Made by a program: the position numbers and the translations under genes
Shown: piece by piece, positions 35,105 to 43,312 of the stretch
Layout: each line of letters opens with the position of its first letter
Numbering within the stretch: the stretch's first letter is position 1
Assembly: GCF_013204885.1 (NCBI RefSeq)
Contig: NZ_JABMKX010000016.1
Location: 62,001-126,000, forward strand
DNA from: Paenibacillus tritici
GTDB lineage: Bacteria > Bacillota > Bacilli > Paenibacillales > Paenibacillaceae
DNA: 64,000 nucleotides
Direction of reading: 5' to 3'
Notes under the pieces: model-generated
The model's database searches: none
Seen by the model: the letters and a program-made list of their open reading frames with translations, nothing else
Told to the model about the DNA's origin: nothing

Positions 35105-35249
35105 GGAATATCCTCCACTTGTTGTTTTGTCACCTCACCATAATAGACTGAACCGCTCTTCCAAAAGTTGCATAATCTTCTCAACTCAGTTTCTTTTTTG
35201 AAGCTTTTTTGAGGTCCAGTAAACTAAATCAAACGGGTGCTGATAAAAA

Positions 35250-35290
35250 TAAAGCGGTGCCCTGCTCCCTTAAGAGTCCCGGCTACCGCT
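35250..35290 (-). terminator. Possible terminator of the methyltransferase gene
   Basis: AGCGGTAGCC and GGCACCGCT pair imperfectly on the minus strand and are followed by TTATTTTTA. It lies 22 bases past the methyltransferase stop. Confidence 0.45.
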
Positions 35291-35311
35291 GCTCATTCAC
35301 CACACTACTAT

Positions 35312-36058
35312 TTACTTACGGCGTGCAACCATCATAATCTCCATGCTCCCGAGCTGTAAGGAGTGTTTCCCGAATTGTCCTGGGCTACAGTCATACGCAG
35401 CCTCCACTTCGAAACCTTCACTAACCAGAAGCATCTGTAATTCCCGGAAGGTAAAAGCTGTGGTATAGATCAACACCTCTTTGGATTCACCCTCGGGGCT
35501 GTGAACCTCTTCTTTATCGATTACGGTGCAGGAATACGGATCAAATAACGACTCATCCTGTATACGCCGGGCTAAGTTAAGTACATTAATTGCCGTAAGC
35601 ACGAATAAGGAACCCGGCTTCAGCGCCTTCTGCACCCCTCTAAGGACCTTCCGGTGATTCTCTTCACTGCCCGCCAGTCCAAAAGCTCCTTCATACAGAC
35701 AAATTGCGCCATCGAATTCCTGATCAAACGTTAACTCGCGGGCATCCGCCACCAGAAATGCTGCCTGTAACTCTTCCTTCACAGCTTCCCGATTAGCGTG
35801 TCTGATAAATTCCGCAGAAATATCCACGCCCACTGTTCTAATTCCGCGCCGGGCCAATTCAAGACTATGCCGACCCGGACCACAGCCTATATCCAGGATG
35901 TGAGTACCCTGCTTCAAATTCATTAACTCTATTAAAAAGTCTACTTCCTGCATCGTTCCCTGGGCGAAACCGAATGTTAAATACTGCTCCCGCATGAAAT
36001 CCCCGATTGCTTCATAATAATCCCCATTGTACTCAAAGCCTGATTGCATATTCTTCAA
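35312..36058 (-). CDS. Class I SAM-dependent methyltransferase
   Basis: A 248-residue cytoplasmic methyltransferase. Motif I is HILDIGCGPGRHSLELARRG near residue 54, followed by VGVDISAEFI (motif II) and FDGAICLYEGAFGL (motif IV). These are diagnostic for the Rossmann-fold class I family. The best start is TTG at 36058, 8 bases after GGAGGG; an ATG 9 bases later is too far from that site. The substrate is unknown. It is a single gene. The C-terminal half has the usual small-molecule methyltransferase pattern with ALKPGSLFVLTAINVLN. Confidence 0.9.
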   Translation of the reverse strand: MKNMQSGFEYNGDYYEAIGDFMREQYLTFGFAQGTMQEVDFLIELMNLKQGTHILDIGCGPGRHSLELARRGIRTVGVDISAEFIRHANREAVKEELQAAFLVADARELTFDQEFDGAICLYEGAFGLAGSEENHRKVLRGVQKALKPGSLFVLTAINVLNLARRIQDESLFDPYSCTVIDKEEVHSPEGESKEVLIYTTAFTFRELQMLLVSEGFEVEAAYDCSPGQFGKHSLQLGSMEIMMVARRK

Positions 36059-36264
36059 AATTATCCCTCCGTATCTGTGTGCCTACACGGAAGTGAATTG
36101 GCGTGACAGCTTAACCCCTTCCGTGTCCCGAATGACAACATTCATTCTGTCAGCGCTTCTATTCATAAGTTCACTCGCTTTCCTTATTATGTAACTTCAG
36201 GGTAGACATTCGGAGCCGGGAAGTCAAAAGAAAGAACCGTTTTACTCATTCTATACAGTTAGCC

Positions 36265-36930
36265 TTAACGAAGCTCCTTGACCTGCATCCCTTCTGTATA
36301 ATCCAGCGTAATCTCACAGACGTCCGTCTTAATAGTTAGCGGATGCGGATAGGCTTCCTCCTGATCAGACATGAACCAGATCCGGCCTTGCTTCACAGCA
36401 ATAATCAGTCCACACTCGTCACCTGCAGCGGCGAACTGGCTACTAGAATCCTGCCAAGGAACAATCCCTACCCGGGATAGCTTGAGCAGCGCCTCCTCTA
36501 CATCGGGTACAGGCAGTCCGATCTCACTTACACATAACAGACTCGCTGGGGAAAATGCCTCATTGGCGGAATTGTCCAGATTGTGCCGGGCAATCAGCTC
36601 TACAATATTACCTGCCGGATCATAGAAATAGATGGAGTCTGCATTCCAAGACTCGAAGTGCACAATCTCATGTCCTTGGCTCAGAATAATCTGGACCTTC
36701 GGAGTGATCCAGCGCAACGCCTCATCTATCTTATTCTCAGGAATATTGAATGCAAAATGATACTTTGGTTGTCCGTTTGGATCAGACTTTTTGAAGGTTA
36801 GGCTGGACACTCCCACTTGTACACTGAAAGATGTTGATTGTTCCTGAACTAGCGTCAACCCAAGAGTATTCACATAAAAGTTTTTCATTTCTTCTAGGGC
36901 AGGGGTCTGCATCTCTACTGCTTTTATCAT
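36265..36930 (-). CDS. VOC (glyoxalase-like) family protein, two-module
   Basis: A 221-residue protein with two VOC-type beta-alpha-beta modules. The first starts MIKAVEMQTPALEEMKNFYV and ends with YFYDPAGNIVELIARH; the second starts VSEIGLPVPDVEEALLKLS. Proteins of this fold bind metals or small toxins and include glyoxalases, bleomycin-type binding proteins and dioxygenases. AGAGGTGAT lies 6 bases before the ATG. It faces away from the lipoprotein gene at 37113. A closely related but shortened paralogue lies at 39894-40292. Confidence 0.85.
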   Translation of the reverse strand: MIKAVEMQTPALEEMKNFYVNTLGLTLVQEQSTSFSVQVGVSSLTFKKSDPNGQPKYHFAFNIPENKIDEALRWITPKVQIILSQGHEIVHFESWNADSIYFYDPAGNIVELIARHNLDNSANEAFSPASLLCVSEIGLPVPDVEEALLKLSRVGIVPWQDSSSQFAAAGDECGLIIAVKQGRIWFMSDQEEAYPHPLTIKTDVCEITLDYTEGMQVKELR

Positions 36931-37112
36931 TTAGAATCACCTCTATTTGTCGGCATAACAGCCAGACCTTTGCTTCCATGGTAGCCAAGCAACGTTTTGA
37001 AGTCAAACCCGCATCTGCAACTTCTGTGCAGCATCCGCGTCCATAACAATATGGAAAATCTATCTATTCTCTGAAAACAATAGGACAATTGAACACAACA
37101 GGAGGTTTATGT

Positions 37113-38495
37113 ATGCGCTATATGGCAGCAATTGTGCTGGCGGCGGCTCTCCTCTCAGGGTGTCAGGGGGCAGACAAGGCCGGTGTGAACGGCTCTTCCC
37201 AGTCCCCATCCTCACAGACCGAAGTATCACCCACGGCTATGTCAGCCACACCTTCCCCCTCAGCACCTTCAAACACAGAGGAGCCACTTCTCTACATTGA
37301 GCAATTGCGAATTATCGGCGGCGGACAATTGGTGCAGGTGAAATCCAACTTTGATATTGACCAGCGATCATTGGAGCAAGCACTGAAAAATAGTCTACAG
37401 ACCAGTGATCCCGAGACCGAATTCCGTTACACGCTGGAATGGGAGTCTCCACGCTTTGTCCAAATCCGCCTGCATTTGGATGAGGACAGCGTCTGGTCCG
37501 GGTCATTCAACCTGGATGAAGCCGTTACTGCAGACGGGCGCAAGTATGCCAGCACGGAACTGCCCTACCGTAACACGGTAGTAATCAGAGCTGGGGACGG
37601 TGAAGGCAGCCTGCTGTTCCAGGGCGTCACTTCTGGTACCAGGCGCGTAGTTCCTGCCTGGAACACGGGCTGGATCAAGCCGGTCCAGACCCGGGAATCG
37701 GTGGCTCCCTCCTACCTGTTCTATGGGCAGGAGAAGCACCATCTGGTGCACGCCCTGAAGGGCGAGGCGCTGGAGATTCCGGCTTTTCCCCAGGAAAAGG
37801 ATGCCTACGGTAATGACTACGGTTACCATGAGATGTACGCCGACCGTTTCTATTCGGGCTTCACTTATATGGTCTCGGGCAATAAGACGCTGTACCGGGT
37901 AGACCTGAAGGACTTCACCCGTAAGCAGCTCCATACGTTCAACAAGCCTGTCTACGGAATGTCCTCATCGCCGGACGGTACCCGCATCGCTGTATTAACC
38001 GCCCATGACGATTACATCGGTTCTGGAGCGGACTTGCTGGTTCTGGATGAGAAGGGAAATACGCTGTTGTCGCGGGAGAACGCGGTTTACCTCTCCCACA
38101 GTGACGGCTTCCTGTTCGTATATCCGCTGACCTGGGAGGATGATTCGATCCTGCTGCTTCCCGCAGACAGCGGAGAGGATAACCCGCTCGGGACAATCCG
38201 TTACGATATCGGAAGCGGGACCTCTTCGGTTATGCAGGATGAACGAATTACGGATCAGGTGACAAAAGATATCTGGGAGCATGAGCGCCGGGAGAAGGAT
38301 TACTCCCTGTTATCGGGGCTCCATTGGTCGCCGGACGGCAGGTTCGCGGCATATACATCCGGGACTGGCGCCATTCAGGTCTACGACAAGCAAAAGCGAT
38401 CCTTCGAGTTCGTGGCTGCAGGTACTCTGCTGGGATGGATGCCGGACGGCACGCTGGCGTGGGCGGATGTCGGGGGTCATGCTTATACATTTTGA
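37113..38495 (+). CDS. Beta-propeller-like lipoprotein
   Basis: A 460-residue lipoprotein. ATG 37113 (AGGAGG 7 bases before) gives a clear signal: MRYMAAIVLAAALLSGC, with lipidated Cys at 17. A Ser/Thr/Pro-rich linker follows. The C-terminal half carries repeated SSPDGTRIAVLTAHD-like and LHWSPDGRFAAYTSG-like motifs, typical of WD40/TolB beta-propeller blades. It would sit on the outer face of the membrane. No enzyme motif is seen. It lies alone between divergent and convergent neighbours; a bidirectional stem-loop follows the gene. Confidence 0.83.
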   Translation: MRYMAAIVLAAALLSGCQGADKAGVNGSSQSPSSQTEVSPTAMSATPSPSAPSNTEEPLLYIEQLRIIGGGQLVQVKSNFDIDQRSLEQALKNSLQTSDPETEFRYTLEWESPRFVQIRLHLDEDSVWSGSFNLDEAVTADGRKYASTELPYRNTVVIRAGDGEGSLLFQGVTSGTRRVVPAWNTGWIKPVQTRESVAPSYLFYGQEKHHLVHALKGEALEIPAFPQEKDAYGNDYGYHEMYADRFYSGFTYMVSGNKTLYRVDLKDFTRKQLHTFNKPVYGMSSSPDGTRIAVLTAHDDYIGSGADLLVLDEKGNTLLSRENAVYLSHSDGFLFVYPLTWEDDSILLLPADSGEDNPLGTIRYDIGSGTSSVMQDERITDQVTKDIWEHERREKDYSLLSGLHWSPDGRFAAYTSGTGAIQVYDKQKRSFEFVAAGTLLGWMPDGTLAWADVGGHAYTF

Positions 38496-38553
38496 GTCTA
38501 TGGGACGGGAATAGGGCCACTGTTTTGTTTGAATTCTTCCAAATTTATATCAG

Positions 38554-38596
38554 AGCAAAGACAACCGTCGATCTTTCCTGAGCGGTTGTCTTTGCT
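38554..38596. terminator. Bidirectional stem-loop
   Basis: Perfect 14-bp arms AGCAAAGACAACCG and CGGTTGTCTTTGCT around a 15-base loop, between two convergent genes. There is no strong T-run, so termination is likely but partial. Confidence 0.7.
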
Positions 38597-38604
38597 TAAC
38601 ACTC

Positions 38605-38751
38605 TTATTTTCTACCAATCCTTTTAAGAAGCATGGAAATTCCAACAATACAAAGCAACGTTACTCCAGCAAAAACTGGCATGGATGAGGCCAATAATAG
38701 AACTACAATTCCGAATAACAGAACTCGAATCACCTTAATTACAAGTACCAT
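38605..38751 (-). CDS. 48-residue membrane peptide
   Basis: A short gene with TAGGAG 5 bases before the ATG. The product is almost wholly hydrophobic, with one or two membrane spans (VIRVLLFGIVVLLLASSM, then VFAGVTLLCIVGISMLL) and a basic end KRIGRK. It begins 10 bases after the stop of the MerR-type regulator on the same strand, so the two are likely co-transcribed. No family was recognised. A good start site, tight spacing and lack of internal stops support it being real. Confidence 0.7.
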   Translation of the reverse strand: MVLVIKVIRVLLFGIVVLLLASSMPVFAGVTLLCIVGISMLLKRIGRK

Positions 38752-38761
38752 ACGTCAACTC

Positions 38762-39139
38762 CTATTTAATTGTATCCACAGATTTGCACGGAGTCTGAAA
38801 TCTTGCATTGCCCTCTAACACATCCGCTAAGAATGTTTTGGATGCCTTCAACTTCTCTTCTAACTCCTGGATATATTGAATTTTTCCCTTCACCAAAGCA
38901 TTCTTTTCTACATAGGAATTCTCGTTCTCGTTGATAAGCAGAATTATTTCCTGAATAGTGAAATTTACACTGAGCAGGGTTTTTATATCCTCCAGAAAAG
39001 CAATCACATCTTCATGATATACGCGATAATTATTGTCATCCCTTGATATATACTGCTCCGGAATCAGCTGTTTGCGTTCATAGAATCGCAAGGTGGATAC
39101 TGGCAGCCCCATCAGCCTGGACACTTCACTCGCTTTCAT
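38762..39139 (-). CDS. MerR-family transcriptional regulator
   Basis: A 125-residue DNA-binding regulator. The winged helix-turn-helix starts KASEVSRLMGLPVSTLRFYE, and a dimerising helix follows (EEKLKASKTFLADVLEG). The start at 39139 is 7 bases after AGAAGGG; a longer frame would run through the divergent promoter. There are no Cys pairs like those of metal sensors, so it is more like an organic or redox-responsive member. It is divergent from a nitroreductase gene whose promoter has the 19-bp spacer and dyad expected for MerR control, so that gene is the probable target. Confidence 0.9.
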   Translation of the reverse strand: MKASEVSRLMGLPVSTLRFYERKQLIPEQYISRDDNNYRVYHEDVIAFLEDIKTLLSVNFTIQEIILLINENENSYVEKNALVKGKIQYIQELEEKLKASKTFLADVLEGNARFQTPCKSVDTIK

Positions 39140-39174
39140 AACCCATTCCCTTCTGAACACCGTAATAATTAGAT

Positions 39175-39205
39175 TTGCTGTAAACCACGGTTTATAGTTC
39201 ATAAT
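39175..39205 (+). promoter_or_regulatory. MerR-type promoter of the nitroreductase gene
   Basis: -35 TTGCTG (39175-39180), a 19-base spacer and -10 CATAAT (39200-39205). Inside the spacer is the perfect dyad TAAACC-AC-GGTTTA (39181-39194). Over-long spacers with an internal dyad are the hallmark of promoters that MerR proteins untwist to activate. The MerR gene is divergent and adjacent. Confidence 0.8.
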
Positions 39206-39271
39206 GACAATAGGATAACCACTGGCACCAACAATGTCAAAAAAACGGGTTACCTCAAAAGGAGAGATTAC

Positions 39272-39910
39272 ATGCTGGAGCATATCCAAAACAACGATTT
39301 TGTGAGTATTATTACGGGCCGCCGTTCCGTCCGCCATTATGATGAGCAGGTCAAGATTACTACAAAAGAAATGCAAGACATCATTAATGAAGCAAGCTTA
39401 GCGCCTTCTTCTGCCAATATCCAGCCATGGCGTGTTATCGTGGTTCATACCCCTGAAGGGAAAGACAAACTCCGTCCTCTCGTACAATTCAATACGCAAC
39501 AAAATGATTCCTCAGCCGCTATGCTTATTATTCTGGGTGATACGCAGAGTGAACAGTATGTAGAAGAGATTTATAATATGGCTGTCGAGCAGGGGAAAAT
39601 GCCGCAGGAGGTGCGGGATAAGCAGGTCTCCCAAATTCTTGGTATGTTCCCGCTACTCCCCCGGGATATGAAGATAGAGATCGCCAAAGTCGATGCCAGT
39701 TTATTTGCGATGCAACTGATGCTGGTAGCCCGTGCACACGGGTATGACACCAATCCTATGGCAGGTTTTGAGCGTGATAAGGTAGTTAGCGCCTTTGATC
39801 TGGACGACGAACGTTATGTCCCTGTCATGATCCTGTCCATCGGCAAAGCCAAGCAAGAAGGCCATGAATCGGTGCGCTTACCTAGTGATAAAATCACCTT
39901 TTGGCGCTGA
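39272..39910 (+). CDS. Nitroreductase-family protein
   Basis: A 212-residue FMN-dependent oxidoreductase. The family start IITGRRSVRHYDEQ near residue 14 and APSSANIQPWRVIVVH near residue 44 are the FMN-binding blocks. GYDTNPMAGFERDKV near residue 156 matches the later conserved segment. Such enzymes reduce nitro compounds or quinones with NAD(P)H. AAAGGAG lies 6 bases before the ATG. Transcription should depend on the divergent MerR-type regulator through the 19-bp-spacer promoter. Its end overlaps the convergent VOC gene by 17 bases. Confidence 0.92.
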   Translation: MLEHIQNNDFVSIITGRRSVRHYDEQVKITTKEMQDIINEASLAPSSANIQPWRVIVVHTPEGKDKLRPLVQFNTQQNDSSAAMLIILGDTQSEQYVEEIYNMAVEQGKMPQEVRDKQVSQILGMFPLLPRDMKIEIAKVDASLFAMQLMLVARAHGYDTNPMAGFERDKVVSAFDLDDERYVPVMILSIGKAKQEGHESVRLPSDKITFWR

Positions 39911-40292
39911 CCTTCATTTCATTCCAAGGATCAAGCGTCACTTCGCAGACATCGGTCTGTACAGTCAGTGTATGCGGGTACGCTTCCTGATCTGACATGA
40001 ACCAATTCCATGCTTCGAAGTATACGACTTGCTTGTCTTGATCCGGGATTATAGCGGCTTTCGGGGTGATCCACCGCACCGCCTCGCCGATTTGGTTCTC
40101 CGGTATATTAAAGGCAAAATGATAAAAAGGTTGGGCGCTCTGTCCAGACTCTGTAAAGGATAGGCTGGACTCCCCAACCTTCACACTAAATGAAGTCGAA
40201 TTTTCTGTAATTAATGTTAACCCGAGTGAATCCACGTAAAACTCCTTCAATTCTGCAATGGACTGGGCCAGCATCTCTACTTCTCTTATCAT
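39894..40292 (-). CDS. VOC-like protein with an internal deletion
   Basis: A 132-residue paralogue of the two-module VOC protein at 36265-36930. The first 100 residues follow that protein closely (YHFAFNIPENQIGEAVRWIT). Then YFEAWN jumps straight to WFMSDQEAYPHTLTVQTD, the C-terminal end of the longer protein. About 89 residues, including the end of module 1 and most of module 2, are missing in frame. GAGGTGCC stands 5 bases before the ATG. Whether it folds or works is unclear; a single module could still dimerise. It overlaps the nitroreductase end by 17 bases. Confidence 0.8.
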   Translation of the reverse strand: MIREVEMLAQSIAELKEFYVDSLGLTLITENSTSFSVKVGESSLSFTESGQSAQPFYHFAFNIPENQIGEAVRWITPKAAIIPDQDKQVVYFEAWNWFMSDQEAYPHTLTVQTDVCEVTLDPWNEMKVSAKR

Positions 40293-40330
40293 TCAAGGCA
40301 CCTCGCATCTCAACCAATTTTTTGAATATG

Positions 40331-40349
40331 TACTAACTACTTTAGTTAC
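40331..40349. promoter_or_regulatory. Candidate operator before the shortened VOC gene
   Basis: TACTAACTACTTTAGTTAC contains the 12-mer TACTTTAGTTAC (40338-40349), identical to 43348-43359 before the SDR gene. It also contains an imperfect GTAACTA/TAGTTAC type dyad. Confidence 0.45.
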
Positions 40350-40495
40350 AGGTTACCATAACCTAAAATCGAGTCAAAACGTAGGCGCAGGTCTTTTCCA
40401 TAATGAAATCTGGCCTGCCGATGTAATTGGTCCAGCTCAATCTCAAAAACATTCAGACGGCTATGGACATTCCGTCCTGACAAATATTTGCCCGT

Positions 40496-40550
40496 AAAAA
40501 AAAGCAGCGGCAGAACAAGACTTGATAAGTAAAGTCTTATTCTGCCGCTG
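40496..40550 (-). terminator. Terminator of the XRE-type regulator gene
   Basis: Nineteen-base arms CAGCGGCAGAATAAGACTT and AAGTCTTGTTCTGCCGCTG pair with one G-U-type exception and are followed on the minus strand by TTTTTTTT after a C. It lies 12 bases past the gene. Confidence 0.88.
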
Positions 40551-40561
40551 TAGTTGTTGAA

Positions 40562-41401
40562 CTATCTTTTCCCGTTAGCTGCCACTCCATTAATCAGCTT
40601 CTCAAGACTTCCCCTGTCCAGAAAGGGTGCGAGACTTATGATCCGGTCCGCATCGAGTGTGCCTTCTGTAACCCGGTCTACCAGGCGGCTTAACGTATCT
40701 CTGCTAATAAAGGGAGCCAACCCTTGAACGGTATCCCAGCTTAAGCTGCCCTCTTCTGCTAGTTGTACCAACCGATCTATATGTTCTCTTCCAAGAAACG
40801 GGGCAATTTCAACAAGATTGTGGAACTCCAAGGAACCCTCATTCCATTTATCTACCAGTCGGTTTAAGGTGTCGCCGCTGACGAACGGAGCGAGTCCTGT
40901 AATGATGTCCCACTCCATTTCGTCTTCTTCAGCCTGACTAACCAGTTCATCCAATGTACCCGCTCCAAGGAACGGAGCCAGCCGCATGATGAAGTCCAAC
41001 TTAAGCACGCTGCTGTCTAATCGTTCTGTAACCTTATGCAGAGAGCTTGCTTTTAGTAACGGTGCTACTTCTAGCAGATCTTCCACCTCCACCTCACCGG
41101 TATTGACCCTCTCTGCCACTTGGTCCGGTCTGTTCTCGGAGATCTCCTCAACGATCGTTCCCAGGTGCTGGTGCTCCCGATGTTCTGCGTGGTCTCCTGC
41201 ATTTAAAATGTCATCAACCGTCTTGCCGAATAACCTCGCAAACCGCGGAAGCGTTCCGATATCCGGTAGCGATTCGCCGCGCTCCCATTTCGATACCGCC
41301 TGATGACTTACATTCAGTTGATCGGCAAGTTCCAATTGGGTCAGATCCTGGTCTTTGCGAAGCTTCGAAATATAAGCTCCAATCTTACGCAAGTCGAGCA
41401 T
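40562..41401 (-). CDS. XRE-family regulator with six C-terminal repeats
   Basis: A 279-residue protein. The first 65 residues are a Cro/C1-type helix-turn-helix (LRKDQDLTQLELADQLNVSH, AVSKWERGESLPDIGTLPRF). The rest holds six repeats of about 27 residues built around an APF core: EVAPLL, RLAPFL, GLAPFV, EIAPFL, GLAPFI and SLAPFL, each followed by a helix LxxLV. They may stack into a helical sensor or interaction surface. GGAGGT is 6 bases before ATG 41401. A perfect 14-bp palindrome overlaps its promoter, suggesting self-control. The signal sensed is unknown. Confidence 0.85.
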   Translation of the reverse strand: MLDLRKIGAYISKLRKDQDLTQLELADQLNVSHQAVSKWERGESLPDIGTLPRFARLFGKTVDDILNAGDHAEHREHQHLGTIVEEISENRPDQVAERVNTGEVEVEDLLEVAPLLKASSLHKVTERLDSSVLKLDFIMRLAPFLGAGTLDELVSQAEEDEMEWDIITGLAPFVSGDTLNRLVDKWNEGSLEFHNLVEIAPFLGREHIDRLVQLAEEGSLSWDTVQGLAPFISRDTLSRLVDRVTEGTLDADRIISLAPFLDRGSLEKLINGVAANGKR

Positions 41402-41429
41402 TGGTATACCTCCAAGTCGTACAAAATGT

Positions 41430-41459
41430 ACAGTGCGCACTGTCAAAAACAGCATAGCA
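41430..41459 (-). promoter_or_regulatory. Palindromic operator at the XRE gene promoter
   Basis: ACAGTGCGCACTGT (41430-41443) is a perfect 14-bp palindrome. It overlaps a minus-strand -35 TTGACA. A second small dyad GTACA-AAA-TGTAC lies at 41419-41431. The arrangement suits repression by a dimeric XRE protein, most simply the adjacent gene product. Confidence 0.65.
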
Positions 41460-41545
41460 TTTTCGCAAACGCAATCCTATCAAGCGGTGGTTGAATGATC
41501 ACTTGCGCAATATTCAACTGCCGGTAGAATGGCTTCTGCAGATGA

Positions 41546-42292
41546 TTACCGGTTGATATTTTGCATAATTGCGCTGTAAAGAAAATCTGCTAAATCCTCA
41601 TTGCCATATTGATTAAAGTAGCTTTTGAAGCGTGCATCGAATTTGTAGGTATGGGCAATGCAAGCCAGTAACTCTGCATCGCAGGTCATGAATTGCATTA
41701 GATTTCCTTTCCACTCTTCGATTAATCGCTGCACTTCATCGGAGGAAGGATCCTGATGGATACAAGACGCAATTTTTTTATATATTTCCTCAGTATCGGA
41801 AAAACGTTTCTCTTTTTCATCGACAGATAGTTTTTCCATCGTCTCAATATACACTTTGTACGCCTCTGTTTCGCCATAAATGAACCTTGCCTCATTGGCA
41901 TACTGTTCTTTCAATGGCAAAACGGAAGAATGGTTAAAAATGTGTAAATTACTAATATCATTCCCCGAAACGTATTCATCAAGAGCAGTCATGATGTTGT
42001 CCAGTCTTTGTTTTCTCAATAATAAAGTTTGTCTCTGCTTCTTTAATATTTGTTTCTGTTCTTGCCTGGTCAGCTTTAAAATGTCCGCAATTTCTTTCAA
42101 GGAAAAATCCAATTCCTTTAAGAATAAAATGGTTTGAAGTTTTTCCAAACTGCTTCGATCATATAGGCGATACCCTTTTTCCGTCAGATGTGTCGGTTTA
42201 AATAGATCGATTCTATCGTAATAGTGCAAGGTACGAGCTGTAATGCCTGTTATCTGAACAATATCTTTAACCGCTAATAATGGTTTCTTCAT
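41546..42292 (-). CDS. MerR-family regulator with TipAS-like domain
   Basis: A 248-residue activator. The N-terminal MerR helix-turn-helix is VKDIVQITGITARTLHYYDR, followed by a long coiled helix (KQILKKQRQTLLLRKQRLDN). A C-terminal helical TipAS-type domain of about 120 residues ends SYFNQYGNEDLADFLYSAIM. TipAS domains bind thiopeptides and other compounds. Its start lies inside the end of the upstream DUF2268 gene (26-base overlap), so both are made from one message. The promoter upstream of that gene carries a MerR-type dyad in a 19-bp spacer. The protein probably activates its own operon. Confidence 0.9.
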   Translation of the reverse strand: MKKPLLAVKDIVQITGITARTLHYYDRIDLFKPTHLTEKGYRLYDRSSLEKLQTILFLKELDFSLKEIADILKLTRQEQKQILKKQRQTLLLRKQRLDNIMTALDEYVSGNDISNLHIFNHSSVLPLKEQYANEARFIYGETEAYKVYIETMEKLSVDEKEKRFSDTEEIYKKIASCIHQDPSSDEVQRLIEEWKGNLMQFMTCDAELLACIAHTYKFDARFKSYFNQYGNEDLADFLYSAIMQNINR

Positions 42293-43193
42293 CCCAAAAT
42301 CCCTTTACTTCGTCTAGTATTTGAGCAGCAGGCGTGATTGTTGCCTCAAAGATCGTTCTTCCTGTTTTTCTTAGGTAATACTGGATTAAATAATATCCGC
42401 AAGCGTAGCCGGCGCTGTAAGGCATATTGACCGGTTTGAAGCTCTGAAGTTCTGCGATCTCATCACCATAAAGATACGGGGCAAATTGATCAAACCCCGT
42501 TAATTGCAATTGCTCTCTTAGCACGGGCTTAATGCGCCTGTTAAGTGTTTCTGCATTTGTTTTCGTTACCCAAGGGCCAAGCAACTCTTCTCCAAACATG
42601 AGCGTAGCAAAGTTCTCAGCTAATCCTTCACTTACAATAAGCTCGCCCAAATTAACGGTGTGATCCCATTGAATAAATTGATACCGCACGTTATGATTGC
42701 ATTCGTGCGCCAGCGAAGCCTTCATTCGAGGAAGCGTGTATTCATTTGGCAAGAGTGTACCCCAGATAAACCCGGGGATGCCCCCGAAGCCGCTATATCC
42801 TTCATTTATTAATAAGGCACGGCTTTCCGGATTTCCTAGTTGAATGGTAAACAAATATTCGGATACAGGGAGATTTATTTCATGTTCTATAAATAGATGG
42901 AGGCTTTTCTTCACAGCATGCTCACACTCTAACCAAAAAGAATCCGATGAAATCAACTCGATCTCTGATGAAATCTGCCCGGTAATCTGATCAGGGGAGC
43001 GGTGCATTATACTATTGAACGTAACAACGTCAAAACCATTCGCTTCTTCAGCTCTAAAAGGCATTTGTTGAATTTTCCATTGTTTCATAAAGGGAGCCAT
43101 CATTTCGTTTCTGAATAATTCAAGCTTTTCCTCGGGCGAAGCTTGGGCAACTTTTTGATAAATTCGGTCTGAACGCAATGTTTTTATATTCAT
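42267..43193 (-). CDS. DUF2268 putative zinc protease
   Basis: A 308-residue protein with the zinc-metalloprotease motif HECNH (SLAHECNHNVRYQF) and a downstream glutamate in IVSEGLAENFATLMFGEELL. This is the pattern of the DUF2268/YjaZ family of predicted Zn-dependent proteases. There is no signal peptide, so it is cytosolic. ATG 43193 has GGAGTGAGAG 3 bases before it. It is the first gene of an operon with the MerR-TipAS regulator, under the 19-bp-spacer promoter. The substrate is unknown. Confidence 0.82.
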   Translation of the reverse strand: MNIKTLRSDRIYQKVAQASPEEKLELFRNEMMAPFMKQWKIQQMPFRAEEANGFDVVTFNSIMHRSPDQITGQISSEIELISSDSFWLECEHAVKKSLHLFIEHEINLPVSEYLFTIQLGNPESRALLINEGYSGFGGIPGFIWGTLLPNEYTLPRMKASLAHECNHNVRYQFIQWDHTVNLGELIVSEGLAENFATLMFGEELLGPWVTKTNAETLNRRIKPVLREQLQLTGFDQFAPYLYGDEIAELQSFKPVNMPYSAGYACGYYLIQYYLRKTGRTIFEATITPAAQILDEVKGFWDEETIISG

Positions 43194-43223
43194 ATCTCTC
43201 ACTCCAAGTAGTTGATAGTGAGA

Positions 43224-43254
43224 ATTATGCACTATGACCTAACGTCATAGTCAA
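43224..43254 (-). promoter_or_regulatory. MerR-type promoter of the DUF2268/MerR operon
   Basis: On the minus strand -35 TTGACT (43249-43254), a 19-base spacer and -10 CATAAT (43224-43229). The perfect dyad ACTATGAC-N5-GTCATAGT (43231-43251) fills the spacer. This is the expected site for the MerR-type protein encoded second in the operon. Confidence 0.82.
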
Positions 43255-43312
43255 GCACTTTGAATCGAATAAGGAAAATTAGGTACAGGGTACTCCATCA
43301 CATACCTTTCTT

